Source of the DNA: an uncultured Oscillospiraceae bacterium | GTDB lineage: Bacteria > Bacillota > Clostridia > Oscillospirales > Oscillospiraceae | DNA: 42,282 nucleotides | Direction: 5' to 3' | NCBI GenBank assembly: GCA_934573855.1 | Contig: CAKTMF010000012.1 | Span: forward strand, 1 to 42,282 | In this document: in pieces, positions 34,150 through 42,123 of the stretch | Layout: every line of letters starts with the position of its first letter | Numbering within the stretch: the stretch's first letter is position 1 | Position numbers and translations under genes: made by a program | Notes under the pieces: generated by a model | Databases searched by the model: none | Seen by the model: only the letters and a program-made list of their open reading frames with translations | What the model was told of the DNA's origin: nothing

Positions 34150-35178
34150 TCACCATTTGTTTTCGACCTTCTCGGCAAAGCCGGGGAAGTCCTTTACCTC
34201 TATCACCGTGCCGTCGTCGAGCGTCGCCCTGCCGGTAAAGTTTCCGAACACCTGGTGCTGGTCGGATTTGATGAGCTTCACGTCGGTGCAGGCGGCGCGG
34301 TCGTGGATGGGTACGAAATCCATCTCAAACCGGCCGTCGTCCGAGGTGAAGGTCCACGGAGACATGAAATCCTTCTCGCCGCCGGGGATGTTGAACTTCA
34401 CGGCGCTGAGCTTGTGGGCCTTTCCGTTGTAGAAGAGCATGTTCTCCGTCGCGGCGGAGGTGTCGCCGAAGCCATAGCCGATGTTCCAGCCGAACGGCAC
34501 GCCGCCCACCTGATAGGAGGCGGACCCCCAGTACCATGTGTTGTGGTACGTCCATACGCCGCGTCCCCAGTCGAGGACCGCGAAGCTCTCCGACGGGTCG
34601 AACACGAACTCCTCGTCCCCGAGCTTCACCGTACCGGCGGCTCTCATGCAGTTTATCTTCTGGTTGTAGTAGAAATGCCTGGGCTTGTCAAAGGGAGTGC
34701 AGATGACCATGCTCTCCTCCGGCTCGCCGGTGAGCGAGATCTCGGCGCTGATGTCCCGGCCGTCGTGGAAGTCCTTCATCCACGCCCTGAGCGTGCGGAC
34801 GCCGTCGCCCCTGTTCTCGAAGGAGATATTGTAGTTTTTGCCGCCGTGGCTGACGCTGCCGGATCTGCTGCTCTCCGGCAGGCCAGTCTTTCCGAGCGTC
34901 ATGAAGCCCATGGGGCTTTTGGTGACGCTCCACGCCTTCTCGCCCAGATCAAGGAACGAGATGGAATCGAGGCTCATGTAGCTGTTGTCCGCGATGGTGA
35001 GCGCGAGGGCAAAGCGCCCGTTGCTCACGAGATAGTAGTCCCACTCCTTGATACGAAGCTTCCCGGCCTTGATGTCGCCGCGCCTGTACACCGGCAGAAG
35101 CTTTTTCGCGTAGCCGCGCTCGGTCAGCTCGCCCTGCGCGTCCAGCAGTGGTATCTCATGCTTGATCTCATGCTGCAT
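34150..35178 (-). CDS. DUF2804-family protein
   Basis: 342 residues, full length for the family. Recognisable DUF2804 stretches are an N-terminal EIPLLDAQGELTERGYAKKLLPVY, KEWDYYLVSNGRFALALTIAD, FDKPRHFYYNQKINCMRAAG, FAVLDWGRGVWTYHNTWYWGS and GWNIGYGFGDTSAATENM. No signal peptide or membrane segment is visible, so it is probably cytoplasmic. Its beta-rich pattern is compatible with a lipocalin-like fold, as suggested for hydroxyneurosporene-synthase relatives; no activity is established. AAGGAG precedes the ATG by 9 bases. It follows the TSUP transporter gene by 48 bases and is probably co-transcribed. Confidence 0.85.
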   Translation of the reverse strand: MQHEIKHEIPLLDAQGELTERGYAKKLLPVYRRGDIKAGKLRIKEWDYYLVSNGRFALALTIADNSYMSLDSISFLDLGEKAWSVTKSPMGFMTLGKTGLPESSRSGSVSHGGKNYNISFENRGDGVRTLRAWMKDFHDGRDISAEISLTGEPEESMVICTPFDKPRHFYYNQKINCMRAAGTVKLGDEEFVFDPSESFAVLDWGRGVWTYHNTWYWGSASYQVGGVPFGWNIGYGFGDTSAATENMLFYNGKAHKLSAVKFNIPGGEKDFMSPWTFTSDDGRFEMDFVPIHDRAACTDVKLIKSDQHQVFGNFTGRATLDDGTVIEVKDFPGFAEKVENKW

Positions 35179-35226
35179 AGTTTGCCGCTCCTTTGATTTA
35201 TTTTCAGAATGATCCTAAGAGCGATT

Positions 35227-36006
35227 TTACACGGCTATGCCGAAAAGTTCAAGACCAAGCTTTGCCGCCAGCAGCCCCAGCACCACGAAAATGACCGGAG
35301 TGACGACCTTTGTGCCGTTTTTTATCATCATCCCCGCGCCGAGGTACTGCCCCGCGAAGGCGAACACGGACGCGGCGAGGCCGATAGGCACGATCACCAT
35401 TCCCGCCGTCAGCGACGTGACCATCGCGCCGAAGCTCGAGGCAAGGTTCACTATCTTCATATTGCCTGAGGCCGTGCGCAGGTCCATTTTCGCGAGCTTG
35501 CAGTACACGATGAGCAGGAAGGTCCCCGTTCCGGGGCCGTAGAAGCCGTCGTAAATGCCGATGATGAGGGACGCCGCGCAGACTATCGCGCAGCGCTTCC
35601 AGCGCTCCATCTCGCCCTGCGTCTCCGGGAAATGCTTTTCCTCCAGCATTACGGCCGCGACGACTATCAGCACCACGATGAGCATGTAGCGCAGCACCCG
35701 GTCGTTCACCATGAGCTGTATCTCCGTCCCGATGTACGCTCCCGCCACCGAGAGCGCCGCCGACGGCAGCGCGAGGAACCAGTCAGTGTAGCCGCGCTTT
35801 ATATAGCGCGCGGTCGAGGCCACCGTGCCGAGGCAGGAGGAGAGCTTATTCGTGCCGAGAGCGATATGCGTCGGCATTCCGGCGATCATATACGCCGGCA
35901 GGGATATGAGTCCCCCGCCGCCGCCGATAGCGTCGACGAACGACGCGACGAACACGCCCACACATATGGCCAGTACCTTCCAAAGCTGGTATCCCGCGAT
36001 AAGCAT
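35227..36006 (-). CDS. TSUP-family (TauE/SafE) membrane transporter
   Basis: 259 residues with about eight hydrophobic segments. The family signature near the start is VASFVDAIGGGGGLISLPAYMIAGMP, followed by ALGTNKLSSCLGT; the duplicated half carries GIYDGFYGPGTGTFLLI and ASGNMKIVNLASS. TSUP proteins export or import sulfite, sulfonates or small organic anions; the substrate here is unknown, and no sulfur-metabolism gene is adjacent. GGAGGG precedes the ATG by 7 bases. Confidence 0.9.
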   Translation of the reverse strand: MLIAGYQLWKVLAICVGVFVASFVDAIGGGGGLISLPAYMIAGMPTHIALGTNKLSSCLGTVASTARYIKRGYTDWFLALPSAALSVAGAYIGTEIQLMVNDRVLRYMLIVVLIVVAAVMLEEKHFPETQGEMERWKRCAIVCAASLIIGIYDGFYGPGTGTFLLIVYCKLAKMDLRTASGNMKIVNLASSFGAMVTSLTAGMVIVPIGLAASVFAFAGQYLGAGMMIKNGTKVVTPVIFVVLGLLAAKLGLELFGIAV

Positions 36007-36144
36007 TAAGACGCCCTCCTGTTTGTTGAACGCATACCGATGACCGGCAGGGGCCGAGACGGCGCGGGTGCATTTTCTCCCGGCAAAACCGCGTCTGTCT
36101 CTGTCAGCGGTAGGGACTATAACACATTTTTATGGGCATTTCAA
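36007..36144 (-). promoter_or_regulatory. promoter and structured leader of the TSUP transporter gene
   Basis: On the minus strand TTGAAA (36144-36139) and TATAGT (36121-36116) are 17 bases apart. The leader of roughly 100 bases (about 36109-36007) contains GAGAC and CGCGG segments that can pair with CCGCG and GTCTC downstream, interrupted by small bulges. I do not recognise a known riboswitch class in it. Confidence 0.5.
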
Positions 36145-36271
36145 TAAGTTTACGGCCCCGAAAGTCCCCTCGGCCACTCCATTTTGGCGTAGTCGGCACG
36201 GCGGTTTCTTTAACCTAGAGCAGGCGGCATGCCCTCCGCGCGGCAAAGGTTTGCCATGAGCTTATTTTGTG
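36145..36271. other. intergenic stretch with no recognised gene
   Basis: Between the transporter promoter and the array promoter I see no convincing coding frame or RNA gene. It has a small perfect inverted repeat, GGCAAA-GG-TTTGCC (36242-36255), without a T tract. An A+T-rich segment begins at about 36261. Together with the flanking leader and promoters it makes up the only gene-free stretch above 300 bases (36007-36320). Confidence 0.5.
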
Positions 36272-36299
36272 TTGAATTTCAAAACAAATGTGATATACT
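36272..36299 (+). promoter_or_regulatory. candidate promoter of the pre-crRNA transcript
   Basis: TTGAAT (36272-36277) and TATACT (36294-36299) are 16 bases apart on the plus strand. Transcription would start near 36306, 15 bases before the first repeat. The direction agrees with the anti-repeat of the tracrRNA. Confidence 0.6.
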
Positions 36300-36320
36300 G
36301 GGCATGCAGTAAATAGTCAG

Positions 36321-37411
36321 ATTATTGCTCCCTCGCATTTCTTGGTATGGCAAAACTCATTCGCATCGATGCACGCAACTGCTTGTTATAGTTCCCTCGC
36401 ATTTCTTGGTATGGTAAAACCGAGAGCTACACCGTCGATTACATCGGCTAGTTATAGTTCCCTCGCATTTCTTGGTATGGTAAAACCTGAGGAGGGTCGT
36501 ATCAATGGATAAGAAAGTTATAGTTCCCTCGCATTTCTTGGTATGGTAAAACCGTATTTTGTCCGAATGGAAAAACGGTAGTGTTATAGTTCCCTCGCAT
36601 TTCTTGGTATGGTAAAACTCCTGTGTCACGGACATCGCGCCAAGATCGGTTATAGTTCCCTCGCATTTCTTGGTATGGTAAAACTCTTAGAATTGAAACA
36701 ATCGGGGTGTTCTTGTTATAGTTCCCTCGCATTTCTTGGTATGGTAAAACTCGATCCTACTGAACAGGCTGGGGGCTAATGTTATAGTTCCCTCGCATTT
36801 CTTGGTATGGTAAAACCCCGCCCGCTGCGATGTTGTACGCGAGCTGGTTATAGTTCCCTCGCATTTCTTGGTATGGTAAAACGGTACCCGGGCAGAGCAT
36901 TAACGCTCCACGGTTATAGTTCCCTCGCATTTCTTGGTATGGTAAAACCTCAGACTCTCTACAACCCGCTGCCTAACTGTTATAGTTCCCTCGCATTTCT
37001 TGGTATGGTAAAACCGACGAGCGACGTCACCGCCGCCCTCAGCAGTTATAGTTCCCTCGCATTTCTTGGTATGGTAAAACCCAGAACGCCGAGAGGAGTT
37101 TATTGCTCTTGTTATAGTTCCCTCGCATTTCTTGGTATGGTAAAACTGGTGACAATGCTTCGAGTAGGATCCTCTAGTTATAGTTCCCTCGCATTTCTTG
37201 GTATGGTAAAACCGTGCTATCAAGCGCATTGGGTGCGCTGAAGTTATAGTTCCCTCGCATTTCTTGGTATGGTAAAACCCGGGAGCTTGCTCAACAGCAT
37301 TTCAGTAAGTTATAGTTCCCTCGCATTTCTTGGTATGGTAAAACTGTCGTTTCCCCCGGCGTTGTGAAAGTAGTTGTTATAGTTCCCTCGCATTTCTTGG
37401 TATGGTAAAAC
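36321..37411 (+). CRISPR. type II-C CRISPR array, 17 repeats and 16 spacers
   Basis: The 36-base repeat starts GTTATAGTTCCCTCG and ends GGTATGGTAAAAC. Repeats lie at 36321, 36385, 36451 and then every 66 bases to 37309, with the last at 37376-37411. Sixteen of them appear identical; the first (36321-36356) differs at positions 1, 6, 8 and 31. Spacers are 30 bases except the first (28) and last (31). The crRNA strand is plus, because the tracrRNA anti-repeat is on the minus strand. The repeat 3' end TATGGTAAAAC resembles the extended -10 found in Campylobacter and Neisseria II-C repeats, so each repeat could be a weak promoter. All open frames within the array are products of the 66-base period and are not genes. 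Confidence 0.98.
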
Positions 37412-37419
37412 CAATGCGG

Positions 37420-37458
37420 AAAAATATCCCTGAAATCAACGGTTTCAGGGATATTTTT
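37420..37458. terminator. bidirectional terminator between the array and cas2
   Basis: A perfect 16-bp stem (AAAAATATCCCTGAAA and complement, loop of 7) lies 8 bases after the last repeat. Its A/T ends give a T run on either strand. It would end both the plus-strand pre-crRNA and the minus-strand cas9-cas1-cas2 transcript, 54 bases past the cas2 stop. Confidence 0.88.
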
Positions 37459-37511
37459 TTGCGTAAATCAGGTCTCTGCCGCCGCGCGATCTCAGGATGG
37501 GTGCGGCTTTT

Positions 37512-37835
37512 TCAGAAAACCGAAAGCGTCTCGCTCTCAAACGGTCCGTCCGCCTGCGTCAGCCCGCCGAGGAGGATGTCTATCCCCTCGTACTGCTTTT
37601 CCGTCACCGTCAGCATGCGGATGGCTCCGTTTTTCGGCAGATGCTCCATAATGCGCTGGCGGTGCTTCTCGACCGCGTCGGTGCCGGGGCACACTCTGGC
37701 ATAGACCGAATACTGCACCATGTGATATCCGTCCTTCAGGAGGAAGCTCCGGAAGCGCCCCGCATCTCTCCTCTGTGACTTTGTCTGCACGGGGAGGTCA
37801 AAAAAGACTATGATCCTCATAAATCTGTTATTCAT
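37512..37835 (-). CDS. cas2: CRISPR-associated endoribonuclease/adaptation protein Cas2
   Basis: 107 residues from the ATG at 37835, which aligns MNNRFMRIIVFFDLPVQT with the N-termini of type II Cas2 proteins. The catalytic-type aspartate is in FFDLP. Other family stretches are RFRSFLLKDGYHMVQYSVYARV and IRMLTVTEKQYEGIDILLGG. With Cas1 it forms the integrase that adds spacers. The start overlaps the end of cas1 by 8 bases, and a second ATG lies 15 bases further in. Confidence 0.93.
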   Translation of the reverse strand: MNNRFMRIIVFFDLPVQTKSQRRDAGRFRSFLLKDGYHMVQYSVYARVCPGTDAVEKHRQRIMEHLPKNGAIRMLTVTEKQYEGIDILLGGLTQADGPFESETLSVF

Positions 37836-38727
37836 ATCTGTGCTGTACGGTATCCAGCAGCTCCGGCAGGAGGAGCCGGGACGTCTTTTCCTCAAGGGAG
37901 CGGGCGAGGCTTTCAACGAGCCGGTCCGCGGCGTTCGCGACGGTGTGCCTCTGCCCGTCGGAGAGGATATCGAGGCCGAGGCAGTTGAAGAGCAGGCGCT
38001 TTTTATCCGGCGTCAGCCCGTCCTCAGGCTGCATTATGTACGACGTGAGGAGGTCCGCGACGGGGCGGAACGGCTCGATGAGGTCGTCCGCCAGATTAAA
38101 CGCGTTAAGCGTGCTGTTATGGTGGATACCGAAGGCCGGGACAAAGCCGTGTACCGTCAGTGAGCGCGCTATGCTCCCCCTGATGACGGCGTAGCAGTAA
38201 TTCAGCGCGGCGTTGTAGCCGCAGTCATGGCTGCGGGTGAAGCCCGCATCGAAGAGCGCGGTGAAATAATACCTCGCGGCGGCAGCCTCGACATTATCCG
38301 GGTCGCCGGAGCGCACCCTATCGGCCATGGCGCGGAGCGCGGGCGCTCTCTCCCCCTTTCCGCAGTATTCAAGGCACAGCGCCTGATTGGTTATCTTGGC
38401 CTTTACTATCGCCTGCCACATCCTTTTCTTCAGCGGCTCGCCTGCGCCGAGCTGGCGGTATATAGCGGCGGTCTGTCTGCTGTGCTGCATGAAGGGGGCG
38501 ACCACGGCGCAGGGCATATGCTTTTCGTCGCAGAAAAAGACGCAGCAGCCGCGCTCTCCGAGTCTGGAGAGCGCGGCTGCGGTTATCTGGGTCTGTCTGT
38601 TCTCGATCAAAAGCGCGGAAATGTCCTCTATCGCGGCGGAGCGTTCAGCATCCGTGCGTATGACCAGCTGGTCGTTTTTCAGGGAGATACGGGCGGGGGA
38701 CTCGATCACGATATTCCGGAACGCCAT
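37828..38727 (-). CDS. cas1: CRISPR-associated integrase Cas1 (type II)
   Basis: 299 residues from the ATG at 38727, preceded by GAGAGG at 6 bases; a TTG two codons earlier overlaps the cas9 stop. Type II Cas1 features are FRNIVIESPARISLKNDQLVI at the start, the metal-binding glutamate in DNVEAAAARYYF, the histidine in VHGFVPAFGIHHNSTLNAFNL (read in part) and the acidic ADDLIEPFRP. It catalyses spacer integration with Cas2. The gene order cas9-cas1-cas2 with no csn2 or cas4 defines subtype II-C. Confidence 0.95.
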   Translation of the reverse strand: MAFRNIVIESPARISLKNDQLVIRTDAERSAAIEDISALLIENRQTQITAAALSRLGERGCCVFFCDEKHMPCAVVAPFMQHSRQTAAIYRQLGAGEPLKKRMWQAIVKAKITNQALCLEYCGKGERAPALRAMADRVRSGDPDNVEAAAARYYFTALFDAGFTRSHDCGYNAALNYCYAVIRGSIARSLTVHGFVPAFGIHHNSTLNAFNLADDLIEPFRPVADLLTSYIMQPEDGLTPDKKRLLFNCLGLDILSDGQRHTVANAADRLVESLARSLEEKTSRLLLPELLDTVQHRYE

Positions 38728-38729
38728 AT

Positions 38730-41700
38730 TCAACCTCTCTTTATATTAAAGCCCTGTCTGGTTTCCTTCCCTACTCTGCTGTAATTTCCGAGAACGTCGA
38801 CGGTGTATTTTTCGAGTCTGACGAGAGTCTTTATCCCCAAACCTTCGAGTCTGTACGCTCCGTCATGAGTGATGGCCGCTATGCTTGCCGTGCTGATGTT
38901 TGCTCCTTTATAGTACAGGAACTCCGACTTCGTCTCGTATGACGGCGGGAGGGTGCTTTCAGCGTTCGTGAGCCTCAGCTTCAGCCCCTTTTTGCCGGTA
39001 ACTCTTATAAGATCGTTGGGGTACAGCGAGAATATGAAGTCCCCGTCGTCCATTTGCTTCCACTCTGTATATGGTTTAGCCGCAACGCATGCTCTGTCCG
39101 GAAGCTCGCTCCTGATAGTATCCGAGACATACACGGGGACGAAGTAGTAGCCGTCGTTCTCGACGAAAAAGACGTCTATCCGCACCATGCTGTCGTTGTC
39201 CGCGGCCCCCTTGCCGTCAAGCACCGGGACGGAGAGAGTAGCCTTCTCGCAGAGCTTTACCTTGTTGACTATCGGGCCGGGCGTTCCGTCGCTCTTGGGC
39301 TTTCTGAACGGCTCGGTGAACGCCTTCTCGCCGCTGCCGCCGAATTTGGCGAGCTGCGCCTTCAGCGCCTCATAGAGCAGTCTGTCGCTCTGCGGCATGT
39401 AGTAGTTCGCTATCTCTCCGTCCTTGTCCAGCCTGAGCCTTGTCAGCGGCTGCTTGGAAACGAGCAGCCCCTCGCCGAGCGCGGCGGGACTTTTTATGGT
39501 CTCCAGATGTGCCGCTCCCGTCACCTTTCTCCTCGGCATTCTGGAGACGAACAGCGGCCGCAGAGGCACGCCCTCCCGTCCGTAGAGCGGCAGCCCGAGG
39601 CCCTGGAGATTCTTCATCGGGTCACTGCTGAGCCGTCCTTCAAGCTCATCGCGGAATTTCGGCCACGGGTACGGGAAAGTCGATATCACCTCGCCGGTGG
39701 CCGGGTCGACGGCTATGCTCACCTCCGGGGTATGCATATACCGGCACTCGCGCAGCTCGGAGTAGCGGCTGAGCCTCTGTATCATCCCGTCGGTGGTGCA
39801 GGCGACTACCAGCGCGTCCACAGCGTGGTGGAGGTCTCCGTTGGCGCGCACCTTGCTTATCCCCCAGCGCTTTCTGAGATACGAGGTGATAATGCCGTTC
39901 ACGGCGGTCACTCTCTTTTTTCTCCGCTGTGACGGGGCAAACTCGAGGTTATCGTTGAGGTAATTGAGGATGAAGCGGGACATGGTCTTGGTATCCTGCA
40001 GGTTGCGCTCACGGAATTTTTCTGCCTCCTCGGCGGTGAACGACTCCTTGAGGAGGTTGTTTCTCTTCTTTATGTTGCGCACCGAGGCGTTGACCCAGAC
40101 CACGAAGTTATCCCGCCGTTCGCCGGTCATGTACTGGAGCGGGAGGCGGTTGCCCTTGATCTGGTTTTCCCGGGAAAGCACAAGCACCTTGTTTTTGCGG
40201 CTGTCGTCAAAGCTCAGGCTGTAGGGTATGATGTGGTCTATCTCGCAGTAGCCGTCCTCAAACAGGCGGCTGACCGGTATGGGGCTGAGGGAATAGGCGC
40301 AGCGCCCGTCCTGCTCCTGCCAGAGGAGATATTTCAGCAGATCCTGTCCCGTGGGATGTGAGACGCCAAACTCCCTTATCTGGTCCATCGCCCGCTCATT
40401 GCTGCGGGCGTTGTCGTCCATCTCTTTTTTCAGCCTGTTGCGCTCGTTGATATCCTTTGACATCTCGCGGGCAAGCTCAACGTTGATGAAGGTGGGACTG
40501 CAGCCCCGGTCACGGATGATTGCGTTGATGACCTTGACCGTCTGTGACACCGCGCGGCGCACCACGGGACTTGTCACGGGTTCGAGCGCCTCCTCCGTCA
40601 GGTGCAGGAGCTTTTGCCTGTTTTCGCTGCCGTGCGCCCTGAAATCATACCCGGCGGCGGTGCATGCCTCGTCATATCTCAGCCCCGCCTCAAGGTGCGG
40701 TATGAGCTTTTCACAGGCCTTTACGGAGAGATTGCCGAAGCCGGAGAAATTCCCCAGCGACGCGGCGGCGTCAAGCTCCTCAGCGGTAAGGCCGATATCG
40801 CCGAGCGCCTCGCGTATCTTTTTTTCCGTCTTGTAGACCGTGAGTGCGTAACCGATGGCGTTGAGCTTTTCGCGGCTCATGCCGGAGATATGCCCTTTTG
40901 ATATCTTGTCAAAGCCGCGGCGCATTTCGTGGTAAGCTTTCAGGTAGCTGAATTTCTGCTTTTTCTCGGCTGCCTCCTGCTCCTCACCCGGGCGGTAATA
41001 GACGAGGTTGAAGGTTTTGCCGGGGCCGAGGGCAAGAGCTTTTCTTATCTTTGAAAAATCGAGCGCCTCGGTCTTGTGGGCCAGCTCGATGAGCTGCTTT
41101 CTCTGCTCGCCGGACAGCGGCGCGGACTCCCCTCCGTCGGCTATGCGTATGCTGTTGACATGGGTGAGGAGATTGAAGTATTCAAAGGAATAGCTTGCCT
41201 TTGCCGCTCTCTTCTCGTTCTTTTCCAGCGTGCAGGCGCCTATCATCCTCTCGATCTGGCTGCCGGCGTAGGGGCCGCTGCCGGGACCGTCGTCAAAGGA
41301 GCGCTGGCTAAGCAGTATTTCCAGATACTCCTCCTCTATCCCGGCCGCCGCGAAAGGAGCGCCGAAGGAGCGCTGTGCGGCGAATATCATTTTGACCTCG
41401 TCCGCGACCATATCCCTGCCGACGGTGGCTATGTACTTGCCGCCCTTGTTGCGCTTGTACTCGGAGTATTTGCCGCACTTCAGGAAAAGTTCGCCCACCG
41501 TGCGGTAGCCCTCGCTCTTCATCAGTTCAGCGTTCTCACTGACCGCGGAGAGCAGCTCGCCGTCCTCCTTTGACGTGCCGGACTTCCGGTTGGAACGGAA
41601 GCCCCTTCGCTGGGAAATATGGATGAGTATACGCGCAAATTCCTCAGCGGACACTCTCTCGTCCAGCGCACGGACGCGAAGAGCGTATATGTCCTCCAGC

Positions 41701-41990
41701 CGTCCGTCAAAGAGCCTTTCAAGCTCAGCCTCCGAGAGTATCCCCCTGTTGACGATCATTTCGCGGATACGCTCGTTGCGGTGCCGGTGGCGGCGCAGTC
41801 TGCGGCGCATGCTTCGTGCCGTCCTGCGCGGGAGAGCCAGCGAGGCTCCGTTTTTCGGGTTCTCCGCCACGTCAAACACACGCGAACCCATGTTGATAAT
41901 ACCGAACGGCGATTCATCCTTGTCAAGTGCCACGACCGCCCAGCCCACAGACGATATGCCGATATCCAGTCCGATCCCGTAAGAGTCCAT
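38730..41990 (-). CDS. cas9: type II-C CRISPR RNA-guided endonuclease Cas9
   Basis: 1086 residues from the ATG at 41990, which GGAGG precedes by 7 bases; an upstream frame extension of 5 codons has no site. RuvC-I has D9 (YGIGLDIGISSVGWAVV), the Arg-rich bridge helix spans about 55-79, RuvC-II has E505 (FINVELAREMSKD), the HNH domain has D585-H586 and N609 (CEIDHIIPYSLSFDD, LVLSREN), and RuvC-III has H722 and D725 (DLHHAVDALVVACTT). All nuclease residues are present. The C-terminal region contains VSRMPRRKVTGAAH and SLYPNDLIRV, as in the Geobacillus stearothermophilus Cas9 I recall, which is of almost equal length. It cuts double-stranded DNA guided by crRNA:tracrRNA. Its PAM cannot be read from this window. 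Confidence 0.97.
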   Translation of the reverse strand: MDSYGIGLDIGISSVGWAVVALDKDESPFGIINMGSRVFDVAENPKNGASLALPRRTARSMRRRLRRHRHRNERIREMIVNRGILSEAELERLFDGRLEDIYALRVRALDERVSAEEFARILIHISQRRGFRSNRKSGTSKEDGELLSAVSENAELMKSEGYRTVGELFLKCGKYSEYKRNKGGKYIATVGRDMVADEVKMIFAAQRSFGAPFAAAGIEEEYLEILLSQRSFDDGPGSGPYAGSQIERMIGACTLEKNEKRAAKASYSFEYFNLLTHVNSIRIADGGESAPLSGEQRKQLIELAHKTEALDFSKIRKALALGPGKTFNLVYYRPGEEQEAAEKKQKFSYLKAYHEMRRGFDKISKGHISGMSREKLNAIGYALTVYKTEKKIREALGDIGLTAEELDAAASLGNFSGFGNLSVKACEKLIPHLEAGLRYDEACTAAGYDFRAHGSENRQKLLHLTEEALEPVTSPVVRRAVSQTVKVINAIIRDRGCSPTFINVELAREMSKDINERNRLKKEMDDNARSNERAMDQIREFGVSHPTGQDLLKYLLWQEQDGRCAYSLSPIPVSRLFEDGYCEIDHIIPYSLSFDDSRKNKVLVLSRENQIKGNRLPLQYMTGERRDNFVVWVNASVRNIKKRNNLLKESFTAEEAEKFRERNLQDTKTMSRFILNYLNDNLEFAPSQRRKKRVTAVNGIITSYLRKRWGISKVRANGDLHHAVDALVVACTTDGMIQRLSRYSELRECRYMHTPEVSIAVDPATGEVISTFPYPWPKFRDELEGRLSSDPMKNLQGLGLPLYGREGVPLRPLFVSRMPRRKVTGAAHLETIKSPAALGEGLLVSKQPLTRLRLDKDGEIANYYMPQSDRLLYEALKAQLAKFGGSGEKAFTEPFRKPKSDGTPGPIVNKVKLCEKATLSVPVLDGKGAADNDSMVRIDVFFVENDGYYFVPVYVSDTIRSELPDRACVAAKPYTEWKQMDDGDFIFSLYPNDLIRVTGKKGLKLRLTNAESTLPPSYETKSEFLYYKGANISTASIAAITHDGAYRLEGLGIKTLVRLEKYTVDVLGNYSRVGKETRQGFNIKRG

Positions 41991-42020
41991 TGCCTGACCT
42001 CCCATATTGTCAGAATATAG

Positions 42021-42119
42021 AGATGACGCCCCGCAGAAAAAGCGGGGCGTCAGAGCTCTGCGGTACTAAGACCTTATCATAGTAACCTGCGCAGTTCTTG
42101 GTATGGTAAAAAGAACTGT
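42021..42119 (-). ncRNA. tracrRNA
   Basis: The plus strand at 42076-42111 is a degenerate copy of the repeat with a one-base insertion, so the minus-strand RNA is its anti-repeat. Pairing has a 7-bp lower stem (with G-U pairs), a small internal bulge, and a long upper stem. After the anti-repeat, the RNA reads TTACTATGATAAGG, then a nexus-like segment ending CCGCAGAGCTCTG, then an 11-bp hairpin (TGACGCCCCGC and complement, 42024-42052). This order and several of these words match the Geobacillus and Neisseria tracrRNAs I remember. The hairpin is not followed by a T tract. The 5' end can also form an 8-bp hairpin (42092-42118). The gene is 31 bases upstream of the cas9 start on the same strand. 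Confidence 0.92.
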
Positions 42120-42123
42120 AAAC

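Noticed and set aside
36883..37176. Spacer 9 begins GGTACCCGGG and spacer 13 contains GGATCCTCTA, both like cloning-vector polylinker
   Set aside because: The matches are only about 10 bases, lie in correctly sized spacers between perfect repeats, and do not continue into vector sequence.
36357..37241. Open frames on both strands across the CRISPR array with repeating peptide units such as FYHTKKCEGTIT
   Set aside because: They arise because the 66-base period is a multiple of three; the repeats explain them fully and no ribosome binding site fits.
36321..37411. Reading the array on the minus strand, where the repeat would start GTTTTACC as in type II-A
   Set aside because: The tracrRNA anti-repeat with its downstream nexus and hairpin is on the minus strand, so the pairing crRNA must be plus; the array promoter and terminator agree.
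37412..37511. A type II-A csn2 or type II-B cas4 gene after cas2
   Set aside because: Only 100 bases, mostly a terminator, lie between cas2 and the array, and none of the flanking genes resembles either family.
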